From: Lichina pygmaea
Taxonomy: Eukaryota > Ascomycota > Lichinomycetes > Lichinales > Lichinaceae
Assembly (NCBI GenBank): GCA_963422465.1
Contig: OY730171.1
Span: 2,976,001-3,040,000 of the forward strand
Length of the DNA stretch: 64,000 nucleotides
Direction of reading: 5' to 3'
Shown: positions 35,240-46,765 of the stretch, one piece after another
Numbering within the stretch: the stretch's first letter is position 1
Layout: the number at the start of each line of letters is the position of its first letter
Program-made: the position numbers and the translations under genes
The notes under the pieces: generated by a model
Told to the model about the DNA's origin: nothing
Database searches by the model: none
Seen by the model: the letters and a program-made list of their open reading frames with translations, nothing else

Positions 35240-35888
35240 TGTTGCGGTCTGTACCGTACTGTCCTATCCGAGTATAGGATTAGGGCGAGAGGCGGAAGGC
35301 GGGTTGGTTCTCGCAGGAGAGGAGTGTCAAGGAGCGCGAAGGGGTTTGGTGGAACGTGGTGGTGGTGACACCTGATCAACGGCTTCGTACAAAAGGATTG
35401 TATTGAAGTAGATCTAGTTGTCTGGATCACAACATGAGTTGAAGACGATTGTTCTATAAGGGAACTATCGCCGGACTATATAGTGCTGGCCGGTCAAGAC
35501 AATCAAGATTGTCTTGACAGTCTTGACGTCGAGACAGGTGAGATTGTCTTGACAGTCCCACTATGTTATGCACCCTGCGTCGAGACGGGTGAGATTGTCT
35601 CGACAGTCCCACCATGTTATACATCCTGCGTCGAGACAGGTGAGATTGTCTTGATGCTTCATGCATCCTGTGTCAAGACTGGTGAGGCTGTCTCGATGCT
35701 TCCTACATCCTGCGTTGAGACAGGTGAGATTGTCTTGATGCTTCATGCATACTGCGTCAAGCCACCCGTGTGTCTTGACAGTCACGTGACTCTTGTTGGT
35801 TGGTCACTTGACTTCCATGGTGTTCTCTTGCCTGGCCCGTGGCCTGATTGCCTATAAATGAGTGGCTCCTGTCCCAGGGGTCGTAACA
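35240..35888 (-). repeat. Element C 3' LTR
   Basis: 649 bp with 5-6 units of the GTCTCGA minisatellite; a pyrimidine-rich tract (complement of the polypurine tract) follows at 35889-35905. Confidence 0.95.
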
Positions 35889-37123
35889 CTACCCTCCTCT
35901 CCTTCATTCATCGTCCTGATGAATTCTTGAGTATGTCTGCGAAATCACGTGCCTCTGCTTACTGAAGACAACTGGCAGCCCAGATCTGTGATCATAACTT
36001 TGTGTCACTTGCTCCGTGTGACTTCTGTGTTTTGAACCATAAGCCCTGCTTCTGAATGTCTGACAACAGCGATAAGTTGAAGTGCGCTGAGTGCACTTAT
36101 CATGGGAAGTCCTGTGTGTCACTTTCTTGGGAGTCACTGAACATAACCTGAGATAACCTCCGCGAGGATTTGGCTGTTGACAAGGCCAAGAGGGATGCTC
36201 TTGTTGAGCAGCTTGCTGAGCTGCAGGCTTGTGTGTCCTGAAAGTGGAAGGTCCTTGAAGGTGCTGAGGGTCAAGCAAAGAAGAAGCTCCAGTGCCTTGT
36301 TGCTGAAATGGAGGTGGATGGTGAGGACTTGTCGGCGATGGTCATTGACACGTCTGCGCTGCAGGCCGAGCTGTTCAGTCCCGCCCCTGCCGGAACTGCT
36401 GCAGGAGGAGCTGGCAGTTCACAAGGTTCTTGAGTGGTTCCCAGGTATTTTCCGAGTCTGGGTAGTTTTTCCACTTGACAAGGTATCGCTGACCTTTTCT
36501 CTTCAAGATCTGTTTGACCTCGAATTCCTGTTCTTCCTCTGGTTGGTAATAAAATGTTTTCTGCAAGGGTGTGTTCTGGTCAGCTAATTCAATCATTGAG
36601 ATGTGAAAGTTTGGGTGTACCCAAGCATCTCTCGGTAGTCGCAGTCTGACGTTGACTGGTCCAGTTCTTTCTTTGATTGAAAATAGTCTGACCTTGACAT
36701 GGTCCAGTTTCTTTGTTCTTGGTTTCTTGACTTTCTAATTTTTTGTGAGGAGGTAGACTTTATCCCCCTTCTTCAGCTGAGGTGCTATTTTTGATTTTTT
36801 GTCTATTTGGCATTGCATCTTTTCTGAGGTCTCTTGAAGGTAGTGCCTTATCATCGTGTGTGTTTGTTGTAGGAGCTTGTTATGTTGGAGTGCTTTCTCC
36901 GCATTTGGTGAAGCTCTGCTTAGTATTCCGATGTTCGCATGTTGTCCAAAATTGGCAAAGAATAGCGATTCCTTTGTTGAGTCTGATCTGTGCTGGTTGA
37001 TTGCCAGCTGTGCCACCGGTAATAACTGTACCCAATTGCTGTGAGTCTGGTTGATGTAATGCTGTAAGTAAGTCTCCAGGACTTGGTTTGCTCGCTCTGT
37101 CTGGCTGTCAGTTCGTGGGTGAT

Positions 37124-37558
37124 TTTTTTTGATTTGATTCTTACACTGATTCAGCTGTTAAGCCATGCAGAACTTCTTGAAGGAATTTTTGTCTCTGGTA
37201 GACTTGACTCAGGAGCCTCACGTATTTACCGTACACCCCGTGGTTTGTAGTGTACGTACTGTGGGAAAACCCCAAACCCTGTAGGGGAAATAGGAAAACC
37301 ACAGTAATAAGGGTTTGTGGATCTTGACAGATATTGGGTGAGCTATTTCTTGAGGGCTTTCATACATCTTGCGAGGAGTACATCTTAGACAAGTTCTATG
37401 AATCTCGGGGGTTTTTTGTGGCAGAATGTGGGGTGGGTCAGATTCGAACTGACGACTAGTTTAGTCAGGTTCTCCAGGCCTGACACTACTAGTTCCGGGT
37501 CATGGGTGCCATGTAGTGGGAAACTCTCACCAGCTTCCCACTACACCATGCCGCCCCT
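37124..37558 (-). mobile_element. tRNA-derived SINE copy 2, inside element C integrase
   Basis: 435 bp, reverse orientation, flanked by GTTCGTGGGTGAT at 37111-37123 and 37559-37571. It is near-identical to copy 1 over its length, including the GGTGTAG box A, the GTTCGAATC box B and the LINE-like tail; its A-tract reads as T's on the plus strand. It is younger than element C. Confidence 0.95.
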
Positions 37559-40500
37559 GTTCGTGGGTGATAGGCCGTAGACATTTTGGGTTTTGTTCCC
37601 ATGGCTGCACTGATTGTCTTCCAGTAGTTGGACATGAAGAGTTTGTCTCTGTCTGTAATGATCGTGATTGGAACTCTGTGGTCTCTGACCAATCTGTCCA
37701 GTAAGAGGTGTCCCAACTGTTCTGCTGTGTGGGTTTCCTTGAATAGTACCACTATTAGATATTTTGTGAATCTGTCCACTATCACCATAATCAAGTTGTA
37801 GGTGATTCCTGTGACTGGGTCTTTGGACTTGGGTAGTTTTGTGATGAAGTCCATTGACACGTCTTCCCATAGGTCTCTCAGTATCGTGTTCGGGTGTCCT
37901 TCTCCATATAGCTTGTGTCTTCTGTGTTTGTTTTTCTGGCACAGTAGACATTTGCTGATGTAGCTTGTGACATGTTGTCAGAGGTTGATGACATTGTTCC
38001 CTGCCTGTTGGATAAGATCTGTGGTCTTGGTGATTCCTGGGTGACCATGTGCTGGGTTATCGTGGTAGTTCCTTATTAATTCTTCAGTGTCTTTTGCTGT
38101 GAGCTTGTTGATCTGTAGTCAAGGCACCAGGTTCCCTTGCTGGTCCTGCTGTAAGATCATTCCTTGGCGTTCATCATCTTCCATGTGGTCTTTTTGTCAG
38201 CTTAGTGCGTCTGCTCTCCTGTTGTCTTGTCCGGGGGTGTACAAGATCTTGAACTTGTGTTGCCCTAGGAGTTCAGCCCATCTGACTTGCTGTCTGTTCA
38301 GCTTCTTGGTTGTCGTGAATGTTGTCAGATTCTTGTGGTCTGTGAGAACAGTGAGTTCAGAACTGCTTTCCGCGTACACTCTCCAGTGTTCGAGTGCGTT
38401 GACGACTGCCAGTAGCTCTTTGTCGTGGATATCATAGTTTCGCTCCACTTGTGTCATTTTTCGTGAGTAGTAGGCAACTGGGTGCCACTTGCTGTCTGCC
38501 TGTTGGCATAGACATGCTCCTACTGCCTGATCTGAAGTGTCTGTCTTGATTTGTGTCGGTTGGCCTGTCTTGAAGTTGAGGAGAACTGGTTCCTTGGCGT
38601 AAGTGTCCTTGAGCTGTTGGAATGCTTTTTGTTATCTCTCCGTCCACCAGTACTCCATGTTCTTCTTTGTGAGTTCTGTCAGTGGTGTTGCCATCTGTGA
38701 GTAGTTCTTGATGAACTGTCAGTTGAAGTTGGTAAATCCTAGGAAGGCTTGTACTTCCTTAACTGATGTCAGTGTTGGCCATTGCTGAATCGCTTTGATT
38801 TTCTCAGGGTTGATCTTGATCCCTTCAACTCCTATGATGTATCCGAGGAATTCAACTTCCAGTTTGTTGAACTCGCATTTCTTTGGGTTGAGCTTGAGCC
38901 CTGCCTTTTGTAGGCATTGTAGAACATCCTTCACATGTTTGGTATGTTCCTGTTGTGTTTTTGAGTAGACAAGAATGTTGTCCAAGTAGGCAATAGCTGT
39001 TTAGTCCAGGTGTACTCTGATGATGTTGTTGATCAATGCTTGACATGTTGCTGGTGTGTTCGTGAGTCCGAATAGCATAACCAGATACTCGTAGTGTCCG
39101 TATCAGGTTCTGAAGGCTGTTTTCCATTCCTCTCCGTCTTTCATACGTATCAGGTTGTATGCTCCTTTCAAGTCCAGCTTGGTAAAGATTGTGGCTTGGC
39201 TGATCCTGTCTTGCAATTTGTTCGCATTTGGCAACAGATATCAGTTTTTGATGGTAATGTTGTTGAGTTTCCTGTAATCCACACAAAGTCAAAGACTTCT
39301 GTCTTTCTTTGGTGCAAATAGTATCAGGTATCCTGCTGGCGATTGAGATTCTTGAATAAAACTCTTTTTCAGGTTTTCCTCCAGGTACTCGTGAAGTACT
39401 TGGAGCTTTTTCTCTGATAACTGGTAAATTGGTCCAAATCCTGGCTCCGTCCCTGGTTGCAACTTGATCTCATGATTCCAAGGTTGGTGCTTAGGCAACA
39501 CTGCTGTCGTTGTCTCTTCCTGAAAGAGGTTATCATACCCAGGTCAGTACTCTTCAGGGATCTCCAGAGAGTTAACAACTTCCTCTCTCTTCATCTCTGA
39601 CTGTTTGGCCACCTGGTTCCGGGGTATGCCTGTCAAGGCAGACCTCTTCTCTTGAGAGTCATCCTTTCTGTCAGTGAGGTTCCACTGAGGACTCCTTCCC
39701 TCATCTGTCCACACCTTCTGCGGCTGGTAACAGGTCTGAGCTGTGTTGTTAGTGCAGTTCCTAAACGTGAGTACTCCTGTCTTCCAGTTAACAACTGGGT
39801 TGTGCTTCTTTAGCCAAGGCATCCCCAAATAGATATCCTGAGTGGCCAACTTGATGATATCAAGGTGGATCCTTTCAGCATAGTGTCCGGTAACTATTTC
39901 CATTGGCTGCGTCTTATGGCAGACTAGCTCTGTCTGTCCATTTGCCATCGTGAGCTGATAGGGCTGTCGCTTGCGTCTCTTTCCAGTGCCAAGAGTATCG
40001 TAAAGTTGTTTCAAGATGTAGTTTCCACTGGCTCCAGAGTCGACAAGTGCGTATATCCGTATTGGCGTGTTGGTGTGTAGTGACACAGGCAATCACAGGT
40101 GCTTTGTGTTGCTAGGGGTCATGTTGTTGAGCTCCCGATGTCACCCCTTGACAAGGGAGTTCAGTCTTTTCCTGATTGAAGTGTCTTTCCACTGACTGGG
40201 CAATGGGTCTAGCCATTCCCATCAGTTCTGAGGAATCTGTTCATGGATTTGTCTTGCTGATGCTTGTTGCATCCAGGCTTGAGGCAGTACTGCCAATTGT
40301 TGACGTAGCAGTTGTGGTTGTTGCCTTGCTGTAGAAACATGAGGTGTTTGTGCCAATCATGTGTGTGCCCGGGGAATACAGTGTGTTGGCGTTTGTCCCA
40401 GAGATAGGTTTCACACACATCCTTCTTGCAATTGACCCAATGTTTGTGGCAGGTGGCGTGGTAGGGTGAATGTCCTCCATACCTTCGTAGTTGTTCGTAG

Positions 40501-41678
40501 TAGGTGCAGTAGTGCTTTGTGCAAAACCTCCACTGTAGTTCGCCATACTGTAGGTTTTGTGGGTCCATGCTGTAAGCATAGCTTCCTTGTGGTATTTCTT
40601 CTTTGATAGACACAGGTTTGTCTCAGTCCCTATCAGAGGTGGTTAAGGGCTCCTGTCCTTTGTCCTGACCTGTCTGTTCTGGTAGGTCCTTGCCTCCTGA
40701 TGTTGCCAGTTGGTGGGCTGCTTCCAATATCTGATCGTAGTCATCCTATTGTTCAAGGGATAGTTGAGCCTCTCCTGGTGGGTCTTCTGGCTTGATGACA
40801 TTCCAGTCTCTGTCAAGCGTATTAAGTTGCTGTCAGTGCACCTTGTTCTTTGAACAACAGTCTTTCACCATGTGGCCTAGCTTGCCACAGGCATAGCACT
40901 TCAGTGCTTTCCCCTTTTTGTTGTTCCTTCCCTTCGTGAACCTTCCCTTGTGGTGGACTGCATCCAGTTCCATGGGTGCATAGCCATATGGATCATGTGG
41001 CGGCGTCTTGTTAGGCAGCTTGTAGTGGTTGCTCACATGCTATGCAGGGTGGCTGTATCCTCTGTCGTGGTGTTTCTCCATCGCTTGCTTGAACAGTTTG
41101 TTATTGATGTTGATTGCTTGTATGATGAGTTCGTCCAGTGTGTCAACCACTTGTCTGTCAAAGGTGATTTCATCCTTCACGTTTTCCTTGAGTCCACGTC
41201 AGTACATGACTATCAGGGCGTCGTTGTCCCAATCAGTCAGTACTGAGTATTGCTTGAACTGCGTGGTGTACTCTGCGGCTGAGCGTTGTTGTTTGATGTG
41301 CTGGATCATTCGTATAGCCACTTTGTCTTCGTTAGATAGTCCAAGAATCCTCTTGATCTTGTCCTTGAATCATGTCTATTTCGTCATCTATTCTGACATG
41401 CTGTTGTGGTCTCTGTTTCCTGAGAGATGTTTGTTGACGTAGGGTTTGATCCATCAATAAGCATTGCCTCTCATGTAAGTGGTTGCGAAGAGGGGCCACT
41501 TTTCTTTAGGCAGCTTTGTCTCTGGTTGGAATTGGAAGTAGACTTGGAGTTGCATGAGCCAGTCGTCAACCTTGTTTCTTTCACTGTAGAACAGGTCTGG
41601 CTTGGCGACGCTAATCTTTCTATCTGGGAAGTTGGGGTTGGTTGCTCCTGAGGTACTTATCTTTGAGGGTCTTCAAAG

Positions 41679-42327
41679 TGTTGCAGTCTGTACCGTACTG
41701 TCCTATCCGAGTATAGGATTAGGGTGAGAGGTGGAAGGCGGGTTGGTTCTCACAGAAGAGGAGTGTCAAGGAGTGCGAAGGGGTTTGGTGGAATGTGGTG
41801 GTGGTGACACCTGATCAACAGCTTTGTACAAAAGGATTGTATTGAAGTAGATCTAGTTGTCTGGATCACAACATGAGTTGAAGACAATTGTTCCATAAGG
41901 GAATTATCGCCGGACTATATAGTGCTGGCCGGTCGAGACAATCAAGATTGTCTTGACAGTCTTGACGTCAAGACAGGTGAGATTGTCTCGACAGTCCCAC
42001 TATGTTATGCACCCTACGTCGAGACGGGTGAGATTGTCTCGATAGTCCCACCATGTTATGCATCCTGCGTCGAGATAGGTGAGATTGTCTCGATGCTTCA
42101 TGCATACTGTGTCAAGACTGGTGAGGCTGTCTCGATGCTTCCTGCATCCTGCGTCGAGACAGGTGAGATTGTCTCGATGCTTCATGCATGCTGCGTCGAG
42201 CCACCCGTGTGTCTCAACAGTCACGTGACCCTTGTTGGTTGGTCACTTGACTTCCATGGTGTTCTCTTGCCTGGCCCGTGGCCTGATTGCCTATAAATGA
42301 GTGGCTCCCATCCCAGGGGTCGTAACA
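41679..42327 (-). repeat. Element C 5' LTR
   Basis: 649 bp, same structure as 35240-35888. The minisatellite differs from the other LTR mostly by TCG/TTG transitions. Confidence 0.95.
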
Positions 42328-42686
42328 CTCTTCATGCTCTCTTTATTCAAGTCAAAGACAGCAAGCTTCTTTTAATTCTCAAGATTTCACTTCTATTATT
42401 TCAAACCCAGAGCTTCTACAGAAGTTTCTATACTGGTTCATGTCTTTGAAAAGACTGAACCAGTTTAATCTGGCTTTCAAACTCCACTATTCACACTCTA
42501 ATATCTAGAAGTTTTCTTTCTACCAGTCACTACAAGATTTCCTTTTGCTACATCCTCTAGTCACCCCCAGTCTTCAGTTTTTATTCCTCTAAAGGTTTTC
42601 TGAAGAAAATCACTCTTAGCTAGAAGATCTGCATGGCTGAAAAGCTACTATCAGTGCAAGAATCAAATAAAAAATAAAAAAATAAA
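42328..42686 (+). mobile_element. LINE E, 3' end
   Basis: Continues the LINE E C-terminal frame (after CGQAEETVKHIT: NSQDF, NPELLQKFLYWF). A short 3' UTR ends TCTGCATGGCTGAAAAGC...AAGAATC and an (AAATAAA)-like tail, then the ATGTGGCGCTTGT duplication. With 33039-35239 the copy is about 2.55 kb. Confidence 0.9.
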
Positions 42687-43695
42687 ATGTGGCGCTTGTA
42701 TGGAAAAGACCTCGATTTCTTCCAAGTCTCTTGGTTGTTCAAGCGTACTTCAGTCGTTGTCCTACGTCTGCTCCTAGTGTAATCAATCATGTCTTTCAAC
42801 GTTGCGGACCTGTCTCGAGCTCTATTGCCATGACCTGAGATGCTGTGTTTCAACCTCTTTTCCGTCATCTCTCGGCATGTGTTTCACGAGATGGATCGGC
42901 ACCACTGACACTCACGCCAACACCAGTTTTTGGACAACGAAGAATATCAGTTCGACGCCATCGATTGCGAGCTTCTGCGCGGAATCGGCCTGCACCCCGC
43001 GTCGCTTGAGGCGCCTCCTCCATTTACTTGGCGCACTGCAGAGCGCAGCCGTACCGCGCCCGGTGAGAGGGACGGCGGCGGCGAGAACGCCAACGGTGGC
43101 AGTGGCGGTGCTAGCGCTAGTGCTGCTGGCAGCAGCAGCCCTCGGAATCGTGCACCAGAGCGGACTTATGAGGTCCCACAATGTAATCCGGCGTAGAATC
43201 GTCGGTCCGTTGAAGTTCTTTGGTGAAGATACCGTGTTGGCTCTCCCACGATTGCCGGTACTACTGCTACTATTCTACCTCCCGTATACGTGTCATGGAT
43301 CTTCCTCTTCGTATTAGATATGTGGCATGACCTTCATCTTGGGCAAATGATCATGAACCCTCCACCGATTCATTTCCTCTTCACAGTGGACTTTATACTA
43401 GCAGTTGCCCGTCTCCCCGAATGACCATAGCTCACTCCCTAGCACAACTACCGTACTACTCGTAAGGCCTTGGCCTAACATCAACAGTGAGAAAGCTGCT
43501 TATTGAAGCCCCTGAGGACTCGAGGCCTATACCACCCAGCTACCTAAATCTACCGCACTGAGTAAGCATAGCCTGGCCCTGGCGCTTTAGAGCCGCAACA
43601 CTCCGCCGCCTGTCCGCTCTCAGGCTACACGCCCACAAGTACGTTACGTACACAGACTACTCCCGTACATATATTCAAATTCCTTGCTTGTCCAC

Positions 43696-43817
43696 CACAT
43701 GCGACCACACCTTGTAGAGAACTGGGCATCCCGTCCGATCTGCCATACATAAGCTACAATGGGGCGGATCAGTAGTTGGGTCGGTGACGACCAGCGAATA
43801 CCCGCTGTTGCATGTAC
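43696..43817 (+). repeat. 122-bp dispersed repeat, copy 1
   Basis: Matches the reverse complement of 60821-60942 without a difference I can see; weaker, A/T-rich similarity may extend on both sides. No terminal repeats or coding capacity recognised. Confidence 0.85.
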
Positions 43818-43850
43818 ACTCGTCAAATTTTTTTTCTTTTTGGAATGTTT

Positions 43851-43883
43851 GTGGGTGTGGGTGTGGGTGTGGGTGTGGGCGTG
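43851..43883. repeat. (GTGGGT)n microsatellite
   Basis: About five hexamer units. Confidence 0.85.
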
Positions 43884-44408
43884 GGGTGGGGCAGGTGCGG
43901 AGAGGAAGCTTCTGTCTAATCTTACAGTTCTTCCAGTCTTCCTCAAGTAAATTGTTCCAGTCCCGTCCAGTCCTCTCCCACTCGCCATCTACTTTCCATC
44001 ATCGTCTACCCATCATGAAAGAGTAGTCCGTTGCCCTGGTACCTCCCTATACCGTAGCTGGTGGAGCTCCAGAGCTCTAGCGTCTGACAACTCCACTGCA
44101 TACTACTCCGTACATGGGACAAGATGGATCAGTGTTTCTGTCTGTACCGCCACACAGAGCTAGACCAAAAGGTGACGTGAAAAATGAACCTGTTGGTTCA
44201 ATGTACGTTGCGTACTGTCCAATGCACTGTCCAAATGCACTGTATGGAGTACAGTACATTAGCTCTGTACGAGTACTGTACTGTACCGTACGGTAGCGTC
44301 GTGTTGTAGATATCAACGGGGATTATCACTGGGACTCCCAACGGCTGTGGACAGCGTGCAATCTGAGGAATGCAAATAACGATGCAGTTCATGGAGTATA
44401 GAAACTAT

Positions 44409-44600
44409 ACAACTCCAAGGACTGTAGATACGGATCCAATCCAAGCAATGGAGGTATAGCACTGGAGACGCAGCTCAAGGACTGTACCTCGTACGGTACG
44501 GTCGATGGAATCCAACGACTGTAGATACGGTACGGTCCCAGGATTGCAGATATGACCCCGGGACTGCAGATGCAACCCAAGGACTGTCTGTGGATGTAAG
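44409..44600. repeat. Degenerate ~20-bp tandem repeat
   Basis: About six loose copies of a unit like CAAGGACTGTAGATACGG with variable spacers. Confidence 0.55.
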
Positions 44601-44790
44601 ATCTGACGACACACAGAAGGATGATGTTTAGGGAGTAGAGTAGAATCTTGATGGAAGGATGGTGGTATATCTTCTCCAAAGCTGGAAGTCAGAAGAACAG
44701 CATCACACCCTCTCAGTCCCCCACCCCTCTACCCCCGGCCCCAATCCCCCCAACAACACCATACACACATACACCAAGAAAGAAAATCAC

Positions 44791-45971
44791 CTACCGCATG
44801 ACCGGCGGCCGCCCCTCGCGATTCCACTTCACGCGCGTACACACCCACTCGACGGCTTCCCTGACGCCGACGCCGGTCAAGGCGCTCACGGGCAAGACGC
44901 GACTGTCGCGCACGCCGCCGCCGCCCTTTGGACCCTCGAAGACCTTGCGCACGAGGCCTTCCTTGATGCGGAGCACCTCGACGCAGTCCTCGCGGTCCTG
45001 CTTGTTGGCGAGCACGAGCAGGGGCACGCCCTCGGCGTCCGAGTGCCGCAGCACGTCTTCGAGCACGAGCCGGCATTCGTCGAGACGGCCTCTGCTGGGT
45101 GCTTCCCTGTCGTTGTCATCGTCATAGTCGTCGTCGTTGTTGCTGTTGCTGTTGTTGTTGTTGGTGGTGGTGGTGGTGGTGACATGCGTGGCCTGGTTGG
45201 CCGATGATGCAGATTCCTTGCGTCTTCGTGTCCGCGGAGACGATGGTCCTTCTTCCGCCGCCGCCGCCGCCGCCGCTCTCGCTAATCCATCTGGGCGGAG
45301 ACGAGGAGACGTCGACGCCTGCGGAGGCGCTGGTCCAGCCTCGGCCACGGGGCCAAGACCGGCGAGGCCGGCCATGTCGGCGTCACCTAGGTCTGTCGAG
45401 TCGATGATAAAGACGATGGCGTGGCAGGAAGCGTAGTACGACTGCCAGAGCCTGCGTAGCGAGTGTTGGCCGCCGATGTCCCATATCCTCAGGTACATGT
45501 CCGACAGCGGGATGGTGGCGACGTTCTGCCCCACCGTGGGCACCGTGTCGCCGGGGTTTCGCACCCCACCAGACGTAGCACCATTGCTGCCGCTGCCGTC
45601 GTTCGGATCGCCGGACAAGAGGCCCGACAGCGGAGACGTGGTCGACGCCGCCGCCGCTGCTGCTGCGGATGGCGGCTGCGAGGACGGCAGATACTCCGCC
45701 TTGATCTGGTTCAGGAACGTCGTCTTGCCGGCGTTGTCGAGGCCGAGCAGCAGGATCGAATACTCTGGCCCGCGCGCGCGGTAGCATCAGCCGCTGCATC
45801 CTCTTAGGTTCATAAGTACGCACGGCGACGGAGAAGGACTCGTAGGAGGAGGACTCGTAGGAGGAGGAGGAGGAGGAGGAGGAGGCGCGACGTGTACTTG
45901 GTCCGAAGCTGAAGAGCCTCACCTTCCTTGCTGGTAGCGTACAGATAGAGTCCTTTCGCTAGGTGATACAT
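44791..45971 (-). CDS. ARL3: ARFRP1/Arl3-type ARF-like small GTPase with two long insertions
   Basis: Exon 1 is 45971-45923 (MYHLAKGLYLYATSKE) and exon 2 is 45764-44791, ending TAG. The intron is GT-AG (GTGAGG...CCAG), and the split codon restores KEEYSILLLGLDNAGKT. GTPase motifs are the P-loop GLDNAGKT, PTVGQNVATI (switch I side), WDIGGQ, NKQD and SALTG; the C-terminus RPPVMR resembles human ARFRP1. The N-terminus lacks Gly2, so no myristoylation; Met-Tyr is the type of start acetylated in yeast Arl3, which acts at the trans-Golgi upstream of Arl1 and golgins. The predicted length is 340 residues against about 200 for the family. The excess is a ~45-residue Ala/Ser/Gly loop before switch I and a ~105-residue loop after DSTD, rich in Ala, Thr, Asn and Asp. 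Both are in frame and presumably surface loops. Confidence 0.9.
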
Positions 45972-46765
45972 CCTCAATGCGGACCTGGTCGACTGACGTC
46001 CATCGGTTCCTTGGCTTGCCTCTTTCAGTAAGTTGCCTGGCTCTACGGCCCTGGCGGTGGCTGTTGCAGGACACGGCCTCGAGAGACCACCTTGGTGGTT
46101 ACGGTAGTCCTCACGCCCATGTGTCCCCCCGGCCTTGAGACGTTCGTGGCGTGACATATGAAGGTTGGATATCATGCCAGCTGATTACCCCTTGCACGGA
46201 AGCCTGCCGCTAGATAGCTAGACGTCGCACACGACGGTCAAGTGTGCAAGCTCGAGGGAGGCGTACGCCATGGAGAATCAGGCCGACTACTGCTTGGCAT
46301 CGCATAAGGGTGAGGACCGAGAAGCATGACTTGGAAGAAGCCTACCGCGCTCTGCGACGCCCAGTTCAGATGGCCATGGAAGCAAAATACATAATGTCGT
46401 CGTAACTAGTACAAGCAGAGAAAGCAAACAGAAGCTGACATGCGGCCCAAGTCTAAGCTAGCGCCGGCAGGACCAACAAAGCAAACCGGCATCGTCACCA
46501 TGCAAGGCCCAGAACGGCAAAAGGCCAGAACCAAAATGCAATGGGTATCCGCTGAAAAAGCTCCGTCTGCACCGTCTGCATCATCGTCGCATCGTAGCAA
46601 CGTCACATCTTCCCTTGCGGACACGACGGGGCAATGCTCCAAGGAGGCTCCATCGCTGGAAGCGTATCGCCCTCTCTGCCTGCATCATTGCACGTATCTG
46701 GCATGAGAGACAAGAGTCCGTGGTCACGAGGCCGGTCGCCGATGCCGATCGAACAACGCCTCGGA
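45972..46765. other. Intergenic between GTPase and FYVE genes
   Basis: 794 bp; presumably GTPase 5' flank and FYVE 3' UTR. No other feature seen. Confidence 0.5.

Larger units (their letters stand above)
35240..42327 (-). mobile_element. Element C: second A-family chromovirus, inserted in LINE E
   Basis: 7088 bp including a SINE. LTRs of 649 bp (35240-35888 and 41679-42327), ends TGTTGC...GTAACA as read on the plus strand, and CTCTT duplicated at 35235-35239 and 42328-42332. Minus-strand parts: gag about 40140-41660 with knuckle and Cys/His-rich segment, protease 39544-40092 (ALVDSGASGNYI), RT about 38719-39501, RNase H about 38197-38700, integrase about 36800-38100, chromodomain about 36375-36500 ([18 protein letters not shown]). 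The antisense Zn2Cys6-like ORF is recognisable at about 36000-36433 on the plus strand. It has more CpG transitions than element A, a dozen or more breaks plus the SINE, and is a fossil. Confidence 0.96.
42700..44790. other. Intergenic, no supported gene
   Basis: No domain-bearing frame. Contains one arm of a 122-bp dispersed repeat (43696-43817), a GTGGGT microsatellite (43851-43883) and a degenerate ~20-bp tandem repeat (44409-44600). The last 150 bp are probably the 3' UTR of the GTPase gene. Confidence 0.5.
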
